Position numbers and translations under genes: made by a program. The notes under the pieces were generated by a model that saw only the letters and a list, made by a program, of their open reading frames with translations, was not told the origin of the DNA and searched no databases. This document shows, piece after piece, positions 13,762 to 25,829 of a DNA stretch of 64,000 nt. This stretch comes from Cichorium intybus (taxonomy: Eukaryota; Streptophyta; Magnoliopsida; Asterales; Asteraceae): the NCBI GenBank assembly GCA_023525715.1, contig CM042009.1, positions 123,198,819 through 123,262,818 of the forward strand, given 5' to 3'. Every line of letters starts with the position of its first letter. The first letter of the stretch is position 1.

Positions 13762-14476
13762 TGTTGGAAATCATGGTTCATGTAATTAGTTTCAAAAACA
13801 AGAGTTTGCAACGGAAGCATAAAATCATGAACATAAATTCCATTTTCAAGAGGATCATGCTACATGCATGTAGAGATAAGATGAAGAACAAACATAGTTT
13901 AAGTTCAAGATCATAACCTTTGTTCTTGGGTTTGGTTTGGATGATTTTGATAGCTAGGAATCAAATTAGAATCCCTCTATAGTTGATCCACCACAAGCTT
14001 GAACACCCTTGAATGCTAGTTCCACAACTTGCAAGATAGAACTCCTTTTCTTAGGAAACCAAAAACCAATTTTTGCTAAGCCCTTAAGGAGAGTTTCTTT
14101 GGCTGATTTAAGCATGAAAAGATAGTCTTTAACCCCTCAAAATGGCCGGCCATATATCACCCAAAAAGAGAAAGAAACAATGGTCATGTGCTTAAAGAAA
14201 GAGCACTCATATCATCCATGGTCACACCTAGAAGACATGAAGAATATTGCTTTACTTTTAAGTCATCCAACCATGCCTTGTCCCCTCTATAATGGCTGAA
14301 TTTGTGCAAGCCAAAAAGAAATTATATTTGGGTTTTTATTATTTATAAAGCTTATACAATAAAAGCTTATAAATAATACATCTTCATTTTCTTTAATGGG
14401 ATAACATTTAACCCATGAGTTTGTATAAATAAACCATTTGAACATGTAATCTTAAATGTATAAATATATACATACT

Positions 14477-14525
<49 letters not shown>

Positions 14526-14870
14526 TATTACAATATCTATTTTATTTAATTTACCAATTAAATTAAATAAAAGGCTTACTTATAAATCAATTAAATCGTT
14601 TAACAATTTAAACAATTTAATTGTTACACTTAATTAATTCATCACATATGAATTATTAATCAACCTTTAATTTTTGTAGTTATTATTATTTACCTCAAAT
14701 AATAATAACCTACAAGATTAAATTGCAAGTTTAGTATCATTTGATGTTAAATCAAATTTAACGTTCTAAATGATCAATTGGTGTCAAACTTGTTGTTGGT
14801 GTGACCCTATAGGATCATGTATTATTAGTAATATCATTTTACGATCATCCTTGGGCATATAGAACTAACA
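13762..14870 (-). repeat. 3' LTR of the copia element
   Basis: Direct repeat of 22514-23604. It holds a (TA)n run at about 14478-14514 that is 18 bp longer than in the other LTR. Confidence 0.95.
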
Positions 14871-15648
14871 ATCTCCCACTTGCACAAGGGCATCATAGAA
14901 TGATATCGACAGTGGTAAACGTCTAGCAACATTTCACTGCCCCCAATAACACATGACATTGTGCCATTCAACAACATTCAATTCTTCAGAAAACACGAGG
15001 CTCTAATTGATGTATAAGGTTATCTATCAATTATCCCTTTGTCACAGACATCATGTTGAACATGAGACATGGATCTTAATCATTCTCATTTTATATTCAA
15101 CTTTCAAACAGGCGCCTTAGATGTCTAACTCTCAACACATAAGAGGAACAAATCCCGTCTTGACTACATACGCCCCTCATATAGTTAGTACTATGCATGA
15201 GTATGGCCTTTATGGTTGTCTGTATTTCAAGAACAACAGTAAACCATATCAAAGCATAGTACACTCTACACTTGAGTCCCAAATATGTATCTCAGGTCAA
15301 AGGATACAATGATAATACCTTTATTCAAGAATCACTTATGATGATGATCCATGGAGTGATCTTGAAACGGGCCAAGTCCAATACTTGTTCACTAACAAGT
15401 ACCTATGAATTTGGTTGCAACCTTTTGCTACTTTTACCCATAAAAGTCAACCAATCCAATTCATATTAGTCTTACTTCATAATTGCTCCCACAACTATGA
15501 TCGACTATGGACGTTTAGAATAACTAAATTATTCAAGGATTAAACATGCTAATAAAACACAATAATTATGAATGAAACATCACGTCACATATATTACATA
15601 ATTCTTGTCGTTTACATAAGTTCATATTCATAAAACATTAAACACAAA
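14871..15648 (-). other. Copia 3' untranslated region with polypurine tract
   Basis: Begins with a polypurine tract (minus strand AGTGGGAGAT, 14871-14880) beside the LTR and runs to the polyprotein stop. The short ORFs at 15097-15469 overlap on both strands and have no recognisable product. Confidence 0.75.
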
Positions 15649-18600
15649 TCAAATCCATTCATTAGAAAAACGGAGTCCTATACCCTTAGCATGACTTTCA
15701 TGCTTAGTTTGGGGTAAAGGTTTCGTGAATGGGTCTGCCAAATTTTGATCTGTATGAACCTTGTGAATACTTATTTCACCATTCTTAACTTCATGTCTAA
15801 TGTAATTATACCTTTGGTGAATGTGTTTGGTTTTTTGATGCAATCTAGGTTCCTTTGCTTGAGCTATAGCACCTAGATTGTCACAGAAGATTTCTATAGG
15901 GTCCCGAATGGAAGGAACAACCCCTAGATCTTCTATGAACTTTCTCATCCAGACAGCTTCTTGAGCAGCTTCTGAAGCAGCAACATATTCTGATTCTGTA
16001 GTGGATTGTGCAATCACTTCTTGTTTGGAACTCTTCCAAGACACGGCTCCTCCATTTAAAATAAAGACATACCCAGATTGAGATTTCGAATCATCCCTAT
16101 CTGTTTGGAAGCTTGCGTCAGTGTAACCCTTTACCTTTAAGCTTTCTTCCAAACCGCCGTAAACTAAGAACATATCTTTAGTTCTTCTCAAGTACTTAAG
16201 AATGTTTTTTACAGCAGTCCAGTGGGCTTCACCTGGGTTCTGTTGATACCTACTAGTCATACTTAAGGCACATGAGACGTCGGGCCTAGTGCATAACATG
16301 GCATACATGATGGACCCAATTGCCGAAGCATATGGGACATGTTTCATCCTTTCAAGTTCAGTCCTAGTGTTTGGGCACTGAGACTTGCTTAGGATGGTGC
16401 CATGCGGCATTGGCAAGAATCCTCTTTTGGAGTCTTGCATCTTGAACCTTTTCAAGATTTTATCAATATATACACTTTGGCTAAGACCAATAAGTCTCTT
16501 AGATCTGTCTCTATATATCTTTATGCCTAATACATAAGCAGCTTCCCCTAGATCCTTCATTGAGAAACAACTCTCAAGGAACGCTTTGACACCTTTTAAG
16601 GTTGGGATGTCATTTCCAAATAAAAGTATGTCATCTACATACAATACTAGGATTATGACAATGCTCCCACTAGCTTTCTTGTAAACACAGGAGTCATCCT
16701 CATTTTTGATGAATCCAAAACTCGTAATCTTTTCATCAAAACGGATGTTCCATGTTCGAGACGCTTGCTTTAATCCATAGATAGATCTTTTAAGCTTGCA
16801 CACTTTGTTTGGATGCTTGGGATCGACAAAACCTTCAGGTTGATCCATATAGACATCTTCCAATAAGTATCCATTAAGGAAAGCGGTCTTGACATCCATT
16901 TGCCATATCTCATAATCATAGTACGCGGCTATGACAAAAAGTATCCTAATTGACTTGATCATTGCCACTGGAGAAAAGGTATCATCATAGTCAATACCAT
17001 GAGTCTGTGAGTATCCTTTAGCGACAAGTCTAGCCTTAAAAGTGTGAACATTTCCATCCACGTCGATTTTCTTCTTGAAAACCCATTTGTTCCCAACAGT
17101 CTTACAATTGGTGGGAAGATTAACCAAGTTCCAAACTTGATTATCGTGCATGGATTGCATCTCAGTGTTCATGGCCTCAAGCCATTTATCATATTCAGGA
17201 TCTGATATTGCACTCTGATAGTTGACGGGTTCATCAGAATCTATCGTATAACATTCCTCTTCCATCAAAAGGTAACCATACCTTTCTGGTTCAATTCGAA
17301 CCCTACCAGATTTGCGAACACCTTGTGTTACAACTTGTTCCTGATCAACCGTTTGTTCAGGTTCAACAATTTCTTGTTGAATGCTAGATTCAACTTCTTG
17401 TGTATCAGGTTGTGGTTCCTGAAGTTCCTCAAGTTCCACAAACCTCCCACTAGCCTCTTCCGTCAGAAACTTGTTTTCTAGGAATTCAGCTTTTCGAGAA
17501 ATAAATATCTTATTCTCGATGGGATTGTAGAAATAGTATCCAAGACAATCTTTCGGATACCCTACAAAGATACATTTAGTTGAACGGGGTTCTAATTTGT
17601 TTGAAGCTTCTTGTCTAACATAAGCTTCATAACCCCATACCTTGAGATAGGATAAAGATGTAACCCTTCCATGCCATATCTCATAAGGTGTTTTATCTAC
17701 CTTCTTAGTAGGTGCCATGTTTAGGAGACGAGCAGCTGTTTGTAAAGCATAACCCCAAAATGATAAAGGTAAAGTACTTCTACTCATCATGGATCGAACC
17801 ATATCCAATAGTGTTCGGTTCCGCCTCTCAGACACACCATTATGTTGTGGTGTTCCAGGTGGAGTAAGTTGTGAAACAATTCCACAAGTCTTAAGATGAT
17901 CCATAAAGTTTGTACTTAAGTACTCACCTCCTCTATCTGAACGAAAAACTTTATATGTTTTGTTGAGTTGATTTTCCACTTCACTTTGAAACGTTTTGAA
18001 CATTTCAAACGCCTCATGTTTATGTTTAATCAAATAAACATATCCAAAACGACTAAAGTCGTCAGTGAAGGTGATGAAATATCTTTCACCATATCTAGTC
18101 ATTGGCTTGAAAGGACCACATACATCCGTATGTATGATTCCTAACAAGTCCTTTGCTCTCTCATTGGTTCCGGAGAAAGGAGCTTTAGTCATCTTGCCAT
18201 GTAAACAAGATTCACATATATCAAATGAGTCATTCTCATTTGCCTTCAAAAGTCCACTCTTTTGAAGTTGGGATATGCGATTCTTGTTTATATGCCCAAG
18301 GCGACAATGCCATAGATAGGTTTGACTCAAATCAAATTTGGGTTTCTTGGTGAAAGTGTGGTATAAAGAGCCATTGTTAGTCTTTTCATCAAGGTTTACT
18401 TCATAAATTCCATTTAAAGGCCTAGCCTCAAAATAGAATACATTATTTTTGTAAACACAAATATCATCATTATTAAAGGAAAGATAAAATCCATATTGTC
18501 TTAATTTAGCAACCGAAATAATATTCCTAGTCAAGCTAGGAACATAGTAAACATTCAACAATGTCACACACAAGCCATTAGGTAGTAATAAATTAAAACT

Positions 18601-19641
18601 TCCAATTGAATCCACCGCAACCCTTGCATTGTTTCTAACCCGAAGTACTACCTCATTTGCCTTCAGTTGCCTACTCCTTTTGAACCCCTGCAACATATTA
18701 CATATGTGAGTTCCACAACCAGTATCAAATACCCATGTGTTAGGAGATAAATTATAAAGTTCTAGGTCTATCACATAGATACCTGAAGTGCCTTCACCGG
18801 CCTTCTTTTTCTTCAACTCCGCAAGATAAGTAGGGCAATTTCTCTTCCAATGCCCAGCTTTGCCACATTCAAAACATGTGTCTTCTTTGGCAACCTTTGC
18901 CTTCTTCTTGGGCGGATGGGAAGGTTGGACAACTTTCTTGCCCTTACCTTTGAAAGCTTTTGCTTTCCCTTTGCCCTTGGAGTTGGTGGGGTGTTCGGGT
19001 CTAGTTCTCTTTGTTCCACCTTCCTTGATCATGAGAACTTGAGTGGTTTTCTTAGGCAGATTCGTTTCCCCGGTAATTAGTATCCCATGTAATTCCGGGA
19101 TAGTTTTGTTTAAACCATTCATGTTATAATTCATGACAAAAGGATCAAAGGACTTTGTCAAGGAGTTAAGGATCATATCCGTTGCTAGCTCTTCGGGCAT
19201 CACAACTCCAAGACGTGCCAAATGATCAATGTGACTCTTCATTTTGAGCACATAAGAGCTTACCGACTGCCCATCCTCCATCTTGCAAGCATGGAAAGCC
19301 CGAACAGTTTCGAACCTTTCCGTTCTTGCAAGTTGTTGGAACATTTCCTTTAGTTGATGAATCATGGCATAGGCTGAATGATTCTCCAAATCCTTCTGAA
19401 GGTCGGGAATCATGGTTGCCAACATGAGGCATGATGCATCGATGGAATCATCCATCTTTTTAAGCCATGCATCGTGTGCGGGCTTAGGAATGGCAGGGGG
19501 CTCTTCTGGAAGTGGTTCATTGAGAACATATTCTTTCTTTTCTTGTTTGAGAACAATTCTCACACTACGGTGCCAATCCAAGAAGTTGGTATGGTTAAGT
19601 TTTTCTCCTTCAAGGAGAGACCGTAGTGAGGTTTTGTTCAT
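15649..19641 (-). CDS. Copia gag-pol polyprotein (1,330 codons)
   Basis: Domains in Ty1/copia order. The gag capsid region covers residues ~1-200. A CCHC zinc knuckle (CFECGKAGHWKRNC) is at ~255-270. The aspartic protease has WVFDTGCGTH at ~305. A GAG-pre-integrase HHCC zinc finger (HCRLGH...CESCLHGK) is followed by the integrase core (HTDVCGPF, RSDRGGEY). The reverse transcriptase has YVDDILLFG at ~1020. RNase H ends the frame (QSGYVFILNGG, STTESEYVAASEA). Integrase before RT marks the copia superfamily. No stop or frameshift lies within. The ATG at 19639-19641 is supplied by the end of the hAT element inserted there, and the native gag start lies on the far side of that insertion. The protein makes and integrates new copies of the element. 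Confidence 0.95.
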   Translation of the reverse strand: MNKTSLRSLLEGEKLNHTNFLDWHRSVRIVLKQEKKEYVLNEPLPEEPPAIPKPAHDAWLKKMDDSIDASCLMLATMIPDLQKDLENHSAYAMIHQLKEMFQQLARTERFETVRAFHACKMEDGQSVSSYVLKMKSHIDHLARLGVVMPEELATDMILNSLTKSFDPFVMNYNMNGLNKTIPELHGILITGETNLPKKTTQVLMIKEGGTKRTRPEHPTNSKGKGKAKAFKGKGKKVVQPSHPPKKKAKVAKEDTCFECGKAGHWKRNCPTYLAELKKKKAGEGTSGIYVIDLELYNLSPNTWVFDTGCGTHICNMLQGFKRSRQLKANEVVLRVRNNARVAVDSIGSFNLLLPNGLCVTLLNVYYVPSLTRNIISVAKLRQYGFYLSFNNDDICVYKNNVFYFEARPLNGIYEVNLDEKTNNGSLYHTFTKKPKFDLSQTYLWHCRLGHINKNRISQLQKSGLLKANENDSFDICESCLHGKMTKAPFSGTNERAKDLLGIIHTDVCGPFKPMTRYGERYFITFTDDFSRFGYVYLIKHKHEAFEMFKTFQSEVENQLNKTYKVFRSDRGGEYLSTNFMDHLKTCGIVSQLTPPGTPQHNGVSERRNRTLLDMVRSMMSRSTLPLSFWGYALQTAARLLNMAPTKKVDKTPYEIWHGRVTSLSYLKVWGYEAYVRQEASNKLEPRSTKCIFVGYPKDCLGYYFYNPIENKIFISRKAEFLENKFLTEEASGRFVELEELQEPQPDTQEVESSIQQEIVEPEQTVDQEQVVTQGVRKSGRVRIEPERYGYLLMEEECYTIDSDEPVNYQSAISDPEYDKWLEAMNTEMQSMHDNQVWNLVNLPTNCKTVGNKWVFKKKIDVDGNVHTFKARLVAKGYSQTHGIDYDDTFSPVAMIKSIRILFVIAAYYDYEIWQMDVKTAFLNGYLLEDVYMDQPEGFVDPKHPNKVCKLKRSIYGLKQASRTWNIRFDEKITSFGFIKNEDDSCVYKKASGSIVIILVLYVDDILLFGNDIPTLKGVKAFLESCFSMKDLGEAAYVLGIKIYRDRSKRLIGLSQSVYIDKILKRFKMQDSKRGFLPMPHGTILSKSQCPNTRTELERMKHVPYASAIGSIMYAMLCTRPDVSCALSMTSRYQQNPGEAHWTAVKNILKYLRRTKDMFLVYGGLEESLKVKGYTDASFQTDRDDSKSQSGYVFILNGGAVSWKSSKQEVIAQSTTESEYVAASEAAQEAVWMRKFIEDLGVVPSIRDPIEIFCDNLGAIAQAKEPRLHQKTKHIHQRYNYIRHEVKNGEISIHKVHTDQNLADPFTKPLPQTKHESHAKGIGLRFSNEWI

Positions 19642-20555
19642 AGTTACCTAGTACGCGGATCGCTCCGGTACGAAATCGAGGATCGGGTTCGCCATTCGCT
19701 TTGATGGACGTATCGGGTTCGTAGGGGGTAGGTTCATTTCGGTACGTGTCGGTACGGTGTACCCAACCATTCGGTTCGATGTACCCAAAACAGGAACAGT
19801 AACCATAAACCATCAATCGAACCATTGTTTAGCACCTCCTGCATTCTTGCTATTTCCAGGACCAATGAATGTCACTTCATCAAGGAGTGGCTTAGTAGAA
19901 TCCTTCTCTTGACTTTCTGCACAACTATGACTGCCACTGCCCCCGGTTGCTCCTGTTTGTTGTTGTACTGGTACATCGTCATCTATGTTAATGTAACCTT
20001 GTGTCTCACTGATTATGGTCTCATCACTATCTCCTAAAGAACTCATGTTCTGGCCAAATGCCATTGTAGACGGAAGAAAAGAGCAGAAATTGAAGAGAAG
20101 AAATAGAAGTAGAAGTCGAAGAAAAGAGTAGAAAAAGATGACCTGGTAATTGATTTAATCTGCAATTGAGTGTAAAACGTGGCATATTGCAATCGAGTGT
20201 AGTAGAAGACGAGGAGTCGATTTTCAATTTAGCAATCGAACCAGTCTGCAATCGAGTGTAAAACCTGGCCAATTGGAAATCGATTTTCAATTTAACGATT
20301 GGAACAGTGGAAAACCTTTCAATTTGGCGATCCGAACATTAGAATTCGCGTATCGGATAGCGATTGGAACTCCAATCAATCGAACCAGTCTACGATCTAT
20401 GAATCATTCGGTACGATTAGAGGTTTTGATTCGGCGCGCTGGAGATTGAAATCGATTCGCGAATTGGAGGCGATTGGGAACACTTTCGATCAGCGATTGG
20501 GTACGGAGCGAACAATACGTAATTCGCTTCTCTAGTAGCGAATTAGGTAACTATG
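19639..20555 (-). mobile_element. hAT-family non-autonomous element inserted in the copia gag
   Basis: 917 bp with inverted ends beginning CATAGTTACCTA at both termini, and an exact 8-bp target duplication gttttgtt at 19631-19638 and 20556-20563, as expected for hAT transposition. The ends are followed by many short subterminal repeats containing 'cgatt' or 'gaacc'. It holds only a fragment of a transposase-like first exon, so it depends on another element. It broke the first codons of the host polyprotein. Confidence 0.93.
19813..20064 (-). pseudogene. N-terminal remnant of a hAT transposase-like protein
   Basis: An 83-codon frame beginning MAFGQNMSSLGDSDE, acidic and Gly/Ser-rich, ending in GGAKQWFD. 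This resembles the leader that precedes the BED zinc finger in plant hAT (RICESLEEPER-like) proteins, but the zinc finger and the catalytic and dimerisation domains are absent. The identification rests on resemblance and its place inside a hAT element. Confidence 0.5.
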
Positions 20556-20563
20556 GTTTTGTT

Positions 20564-22513
20564 AGGAGCCGAGTGTGTGTTGTTTGGTGCCATCTACAAA
20601 ATTTTAACAAGGTTCTATTTAGTAAATTATGATATTTAGTCCTTAATAATTAATACCCTTTCTTGTTTCATAAACTTTAATTAATTAACGTCTAGAATCC
20701 AAGTTGCATTACGAATAAGTGGTTAGGTATCCTTTATCCCACCTATTCGAATCAACAAGGTAGGTAACGGTTTACCAATTATATCCAAATATAATTTCTA
20801 GAGTTATGGGATCCCATTATAACATTTATAAGTTTGACATGTTTGATCCCATCTATGCCTTGGACTTATAATGCTTAGGTGACCTTTATCACAAGAGATT
20901 TCCAAACGAATCATCCTACTTAAACGGACGTGTAGTTTTGACAACTATTGATGGTTAGGTGTCCTTTATCCCATCAATATTGCAAAACTACTTCTTGTAT
21001 CACAAGAAGACTCCAAGTGATTAGGTATCCTTTATCCCACAAGGAAATACAAGTGATACAATGAGTGTCTTTAAGAAGGATGGCATAGATTCGTATTTCA
21101 TAAGGGATTTGAATGTTTTACAATTCTAATTTTGAAAAACATATGGTATCATGTAGATTGCATGCATCCAATGAACATGGTACCATTAAATCTTATTTTG
21201 TTAATTGGTTCCTAAATCATAAAATCTCCATTTTATTGATTCTTTGTTTGTGGTCAAGATTACAATTAATATCCAATATTAAGTTTGAGTTTGATCACAT
21301 ATATTAGAACCAATTTATAATCCTAAATAATTACCATTATTACTTAGGGTTGGAGTTTGTAAGAGTTTATAAAATCTCCATTTTATTTCTTGTTTCAATC
21401 ATTTTCAAAACTTGACTTAATAGGTTTTAAAACAAAACCCATTTTAATAAAACCAATTTTATCACATCTTATGTTTTAATTGTCAATTTTTGAAAATACA
21501 AACTCCTTGATGATCATGTTTAATTATCTAGGTTGTCTAGCATGCAAAATCTTATTTTCATCCACAACATAACATAATAAAACATTCAATCATCACAAGC
21601 ATGCATGGGTGCATAAACACAAGCCAACTAGTTTGATATTTCATGTGAGCCACACATGAAATATCAAGTCCAAACCTAGGGACAAAAGAGTGACAAAAAC
21701 TCAACCAAATGATCTTCGATTTGGCTACAATTTTGCCAAGCTTCTTATATCACCAAATGACACTTGAACCACCATTTCTAGACATCATGAAGTTAGATGT
21801 GAATTTTTCTCTTGGCCTTCAAAAGTTGCGACCAGCAGGGCAGCAAGAAGGAAAAAAATGTGGTTTTTGTTGCATTTATCAATTCATTCTTGGCTATATT
21901 GATGCTAATACTTGTTGAAACTTAATGTATATACTAGATATTAAAGTTACCAACAAGTATATCACCAAATGACCAAGATATGAATTTATAAAACACTTCC
22001 AAAACATTTTTGAAATCTGGACAGCAGCTCTTCAGAAAGTGCTGCTGTTGGGTGCAATATTCTCTTGGTCTTTTACTTCCTTCTCTTGTTACATTTTGTG
22101 AAATAAATAAAATACAACTATTCTAATATTTACAAAATGAATATTAAGAAGGAAATAACTAATTATTATTACAAACCATTTGAATAAATGAATAGATTAC
22201 AACCATATCGAACACAAACTCAAAACATGCATCATATGGTCCTTGGCTTGTTTATGCACCATTTTATCACATAAAATCATAAGAAAATCAACACTTTGTT
22301 TTTCTAAGGCAACAATTTATGTAACCAAATGCATGCATACATAAAATATAGTTGGTTACATAAAATCATAGATTATATATTTGCATGTTGCCAAAGAAGC
22401 CATGCATGAAACTTTCATTCAAGAAGATGAACATTCATGGCTTCCAAAAACCAAGTTTATCCAAATAAACTTATTATCTAAACATGCAATATAGCCATGT
22501 CTCTGATACCAAT
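20564..22513 (-). other. Copia 5' leader with dispersed 20-bp motif and primer site
   Basis: About 1.95 kb between the native gag start region and the 5' LTR. Between 20720 and 21040 a motif close to TTAGGTATCCTTTATCCCA occurs four times (near 20725, 20876, 20955 and 21022). At 22500-22511, beside the LTR, tctctgatacca is the complement of a Met-tRNA primer site. No coding frame was recognised. Confidence 0.75.
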
Positions 22514-23604
22514 TGTTGGAAATCATGGTTCATGTAATTAGTTTCAAAAACAAGAGTTTGCAACGGAAGCATAAAATCATGAACATAAATTCCATTTTCA
22601 AGAGGATCATGCTACATGCATGTAGAGATAAGATGAAGAACAAACATAGTTTAAGTTCAAGATCATAACCTTTGTTCTTGGGTTTGGTTTGGATGATTTT
22701 GATAGCTAGGAATCAAATTAGAATCCCTCTATAGTTGATCCACCACAAGCTTGAACACCCTTGAATGCTAGTTCCACAACTTGCAAGATAGAACTCATTT
22801 TCTTATGAAACCAAAAACCAATTTTTGCTAAGCCCTTAAGGAGAGTTTCTTTGGCTGATTTAAGCATGAAAAGATAGTCTTTAACCCCTCAAAATGGCCG
22901 GCCATATATCACCCAAAAAGAGAAAGAAACAATGGTCATGTGCTTAAAGAAAGAGCACTCATATCATCCATGGTCACACCTAGAAGACATGAAGAATATT
23001 GCTTTACTTTTAAGTCATCCAACCATGCCTTGTCCCCTCTATAATGGCTGAATTTGTGCAAGCCAAAAAGAAATTATATTTGGGTTTTTATTATTTATAA
23101 AGCTTATACAATAAAAGCTTATAAATAATACATCTTCATTTTCTTTAATGGGATAACATTTAACCCATGAGTTTGTATAAATAAACCATTTGAACATGTA
23201 ATCTTAAATGTATAAATATATACATACTTACATATATATATATATATGTATATATGTATTATTACAATATCTATTTTATTTAATTTACCAATTAAATTAA
23301 ATAAAAGGCTTACTTATAAATCAATTAAATCGTTTAACAATTTAAACAATTTAATTGTTACACTTAATTAATTCATCACATATGAATTATTAATCAACCT
23401 TTAATTTTTGTAGTTATTATTATTTACCTCAAATAATAATAACCTACAAGATTAAATTGCAAGTTTAGTATCATTTGATGTTAAATCAAATTTAACGTTC
23501 TAAATGATCAATTGGTGTCAAACTTGTTGTTGGTGTGACCCTATAGGATCATGTATTATTAGTAATATCATTTTACGATCATCCTTGGGCATATAGAACT
23601 AACA
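22514..23604 (-). repeat. 5' LTR of the copia element
   Basis: Direct repeat of 13762-14870, ending in AACA before the gccta target duplication. Confidence 0.95.
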
Positions 23605-24080
23605 GCCTACCCACGGAAAATGGGTTAAACAACCCTAAAAATAAGCTTACTAACCTTATAAGGCTTGGAATTCTTCAATTCCAAGTGGGTTTTCTTCCAA
23701 TTTTGCCTCAATCCTTCATAAGCATCCATAATCGGTCTCTCTAACCCTCTCTAGAACTTTCCCGTTGCTGAAATAAGTTCACAATGAGGAGAATGCAGAT
23801 TTTTCTCCTATTTATACCTCCTTACTTTGTACTAATGACATTTTAGCCCCTCAAGTTCCATCTTTTCCAAAATGGCACAAAAATTTCATTTTATAACATT
23901 ATAAGTTTTATTTTATTTCATTCTTGCACCATAATATATTTTCTTTACATAAAAGTCATTTTGTGTGTCAAATGACCATTTTACCCTTTTTACTAAATTC
24001 TACCATTACGACATCGTTGAAACCCAAATTTCACATAAGTTTATTTTATAACTTTTACCACTATTTTTCGGGTTCTTACA
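23605..24080 (-). repeat. Outer LTR, segment 3 of 3
   Basis: Continues from 13761 after the copia insertion and ends ...cgggttcttaca, a degraded form of the GGGGTGTTACA terminus of the related young LTRs. Summed with the other two pieces the outer LTR is about 2.7 kb, close to the 2.96 kb of its relative. Confidence 0.65.
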
Positions 24081-25389
24081 ACTTCCCTGACCATCGCCGT
24101 TGAATTCCCGTCTTTCCCGGTTGTGTTTCCTGCTGGACTAATGTGATAAATACCCGTCGGAACTCTCTTCTCCTACATCTCCACCACCAAACTAGTTTGA
24201 TTTTGGTCTTCCATCTATTAAGGCACTCATCAAAATTTTAAAAAAAGTATTTATGAAACCCTAAACAAAATATCAAGGCAATGAAGGACCTCCAAACCTA
24301 AACAACACAATGTTCCCTAAGTAAAATAAAGATGAGAGAGCCTGCAAAAGGTTAATCAAATAAAAAAGTCTGCCAACAAAAGAGCACAATAAAGTGTATA
24401 TGCTTACAAAAGGTTGATCGAATAAAAGAGTTTGTCCAATAAAAGAGCACAATAAAATGTATATCAAGGATTCTAAAAGGGTGTATGAGATTTGCTTATT
24501 TGAAGAGCTTATTAATTTATTGAAATTTGACATCGATAATAAGAAGTTTTAAGTATTTGGATATAAAGATTTTATAAGCACTTATTGAATTAAATATAAA
24601 GTTTTTGATAATATACTTCCTACTTATTTATTGACTTATTTAAGGAGTTTTTAATAAATTGTTTCCTAATTACAGCTAAAAAAAACTTATCAACTTATTA
24701 CGTTTTGGTACATGATAAGCTAAATCAAATACATTTTTAAAACTCTATTTTGAAATTGGATAAACTAATAAGCACTTTTGATAAAAATCATAAATTGTTT
24801 TAAATAATCAATCTCAAACACCCCCTAACTTAAATACGCCACAATGTCTCAAAAAAGTACAAACCGGTTCTCATGTGCGAGTGTGGTTGCGGTTTATTTT
24901 GGACTATCGTGGACTTTAATAACCGATGGCTTCAAAAAGTCTCATATAAGCTTGTTAGCCCCTTTGTTGTAACCCATATGTTTTCTTATGATCCCTATCA
25001 ACTAATTAAGATATAGCATGTTCACTTTATGTATCAAAATCTATAAAGGTGGGGTAGTCCATATTTTTCAACCATCTCAACTCACGATGTTACGTAAACT
25101 TTTCTTTCTCCTTTCATTTTCATCTTTCCCAACCTAAAACATTGAAAATTCATCGTTCCCAAGCCTCTGAAATCTCAATGCCACATTAGCTTTTCAATAT
25201 TACAATTAAATAAATAAAATCAAATTTACAAAACAACTTTTAATTAAAAATTTAACTAATTAGAAAATATAATAAACAACATGAAAATTAAGGATAACAT
25301 TTCATTAAAAATAACACACAACTACAATCTAGAATTAAAAACTTAAATACCGGAATTTAAATAAACTAGAAGTCCTAAAAACAAAATTA
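24081..25389. other. Intergenic, no gene recognised
   Basis: AT-rich sequence without a convincing frame or repeat boundary. Confidence 0.5.
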
Positions 25390-25720
25390 AATTGCTAAAA
25401 CGATAAAGTCGTTGACCCCAAAGGTAGTCCACTCGGGTAAACTCTTCATAGCATTCCAAGCTTCGATATACGTAAATATCTTCCCCTTATTGGTAAGACG
25501 ATATTAATCAAGAGCTTTATTGAATATGACATCGTTGGTAGCCCGTTTTTTCGGATGTTCGATAGGTAGTTGTATATAGAGTTAAAAATTTGACACTTTC
25601 AAGTTCAAATCTCTCCACTTGACATTAAGTTGGTGCCTAGACCGATACAGTTTGGTGCCTATTAGTGTGCGAAACTTTTCTTCGAATTTGGTTCATTCAG
25701 TCAGACAGTCACACAATCAA
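25390..25720 (-). pseudogene. Remnant of a PIF/Harbinger-associated Myb/NAM-like protein
   Basis: Read on the minus strand, fragments such as WRDLNLKVSNF, DVIFNKALD, IFTYIEAWNAMKSLPEW appear in the order found in the plant 'glutathione S-transferase T3-like' / NAM-associated family that accompanies PIF/Harbinger transposases. In-frame stops interrupt it, for example after VSNF and after KALD. The matching transposase gene was not found nearby. Confidence 0.5.
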
Positions 25721-25829
25721 TTTTCTGTTTCAAATTCATACTTTTTGTATTTTTTTAGAGTTTACAAGTTTTAGGGCCTACATTTATTAACTTGTACAGA
25801 GCCTTCAAAATATTCCAGCCGGCCCTGCT

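Larger units (their letters stand above)
13762..23604 (-). mobile_element. Young full-length Ty1/copia retrotransposon
   Basis: LTRs at 13762-14870 (1,109 bp) and 22514-23604 (1,091 bp). Both begin TGTTGGAAATCATGG and end GAACTAACA. The target duplication gccta is exact at 13757-13761 and 23605-23609. The LTRs differ by 18 bp in a (TA)n run and about two substitutions, so the insertion is very recent. The primer site lies beside the right LTR, so the element reads on the minus strand. Its polyprotein frame is uninterrupted downstream of a hAT insertion at its beginning. Confidence 0.96.

Noticed and set aside
15097..15469. ORFs between copia pol and 3' LTR as an envelope-like gene
   Set aside because: Too short, overlapping on opposite strands, and without signal or membrane features.
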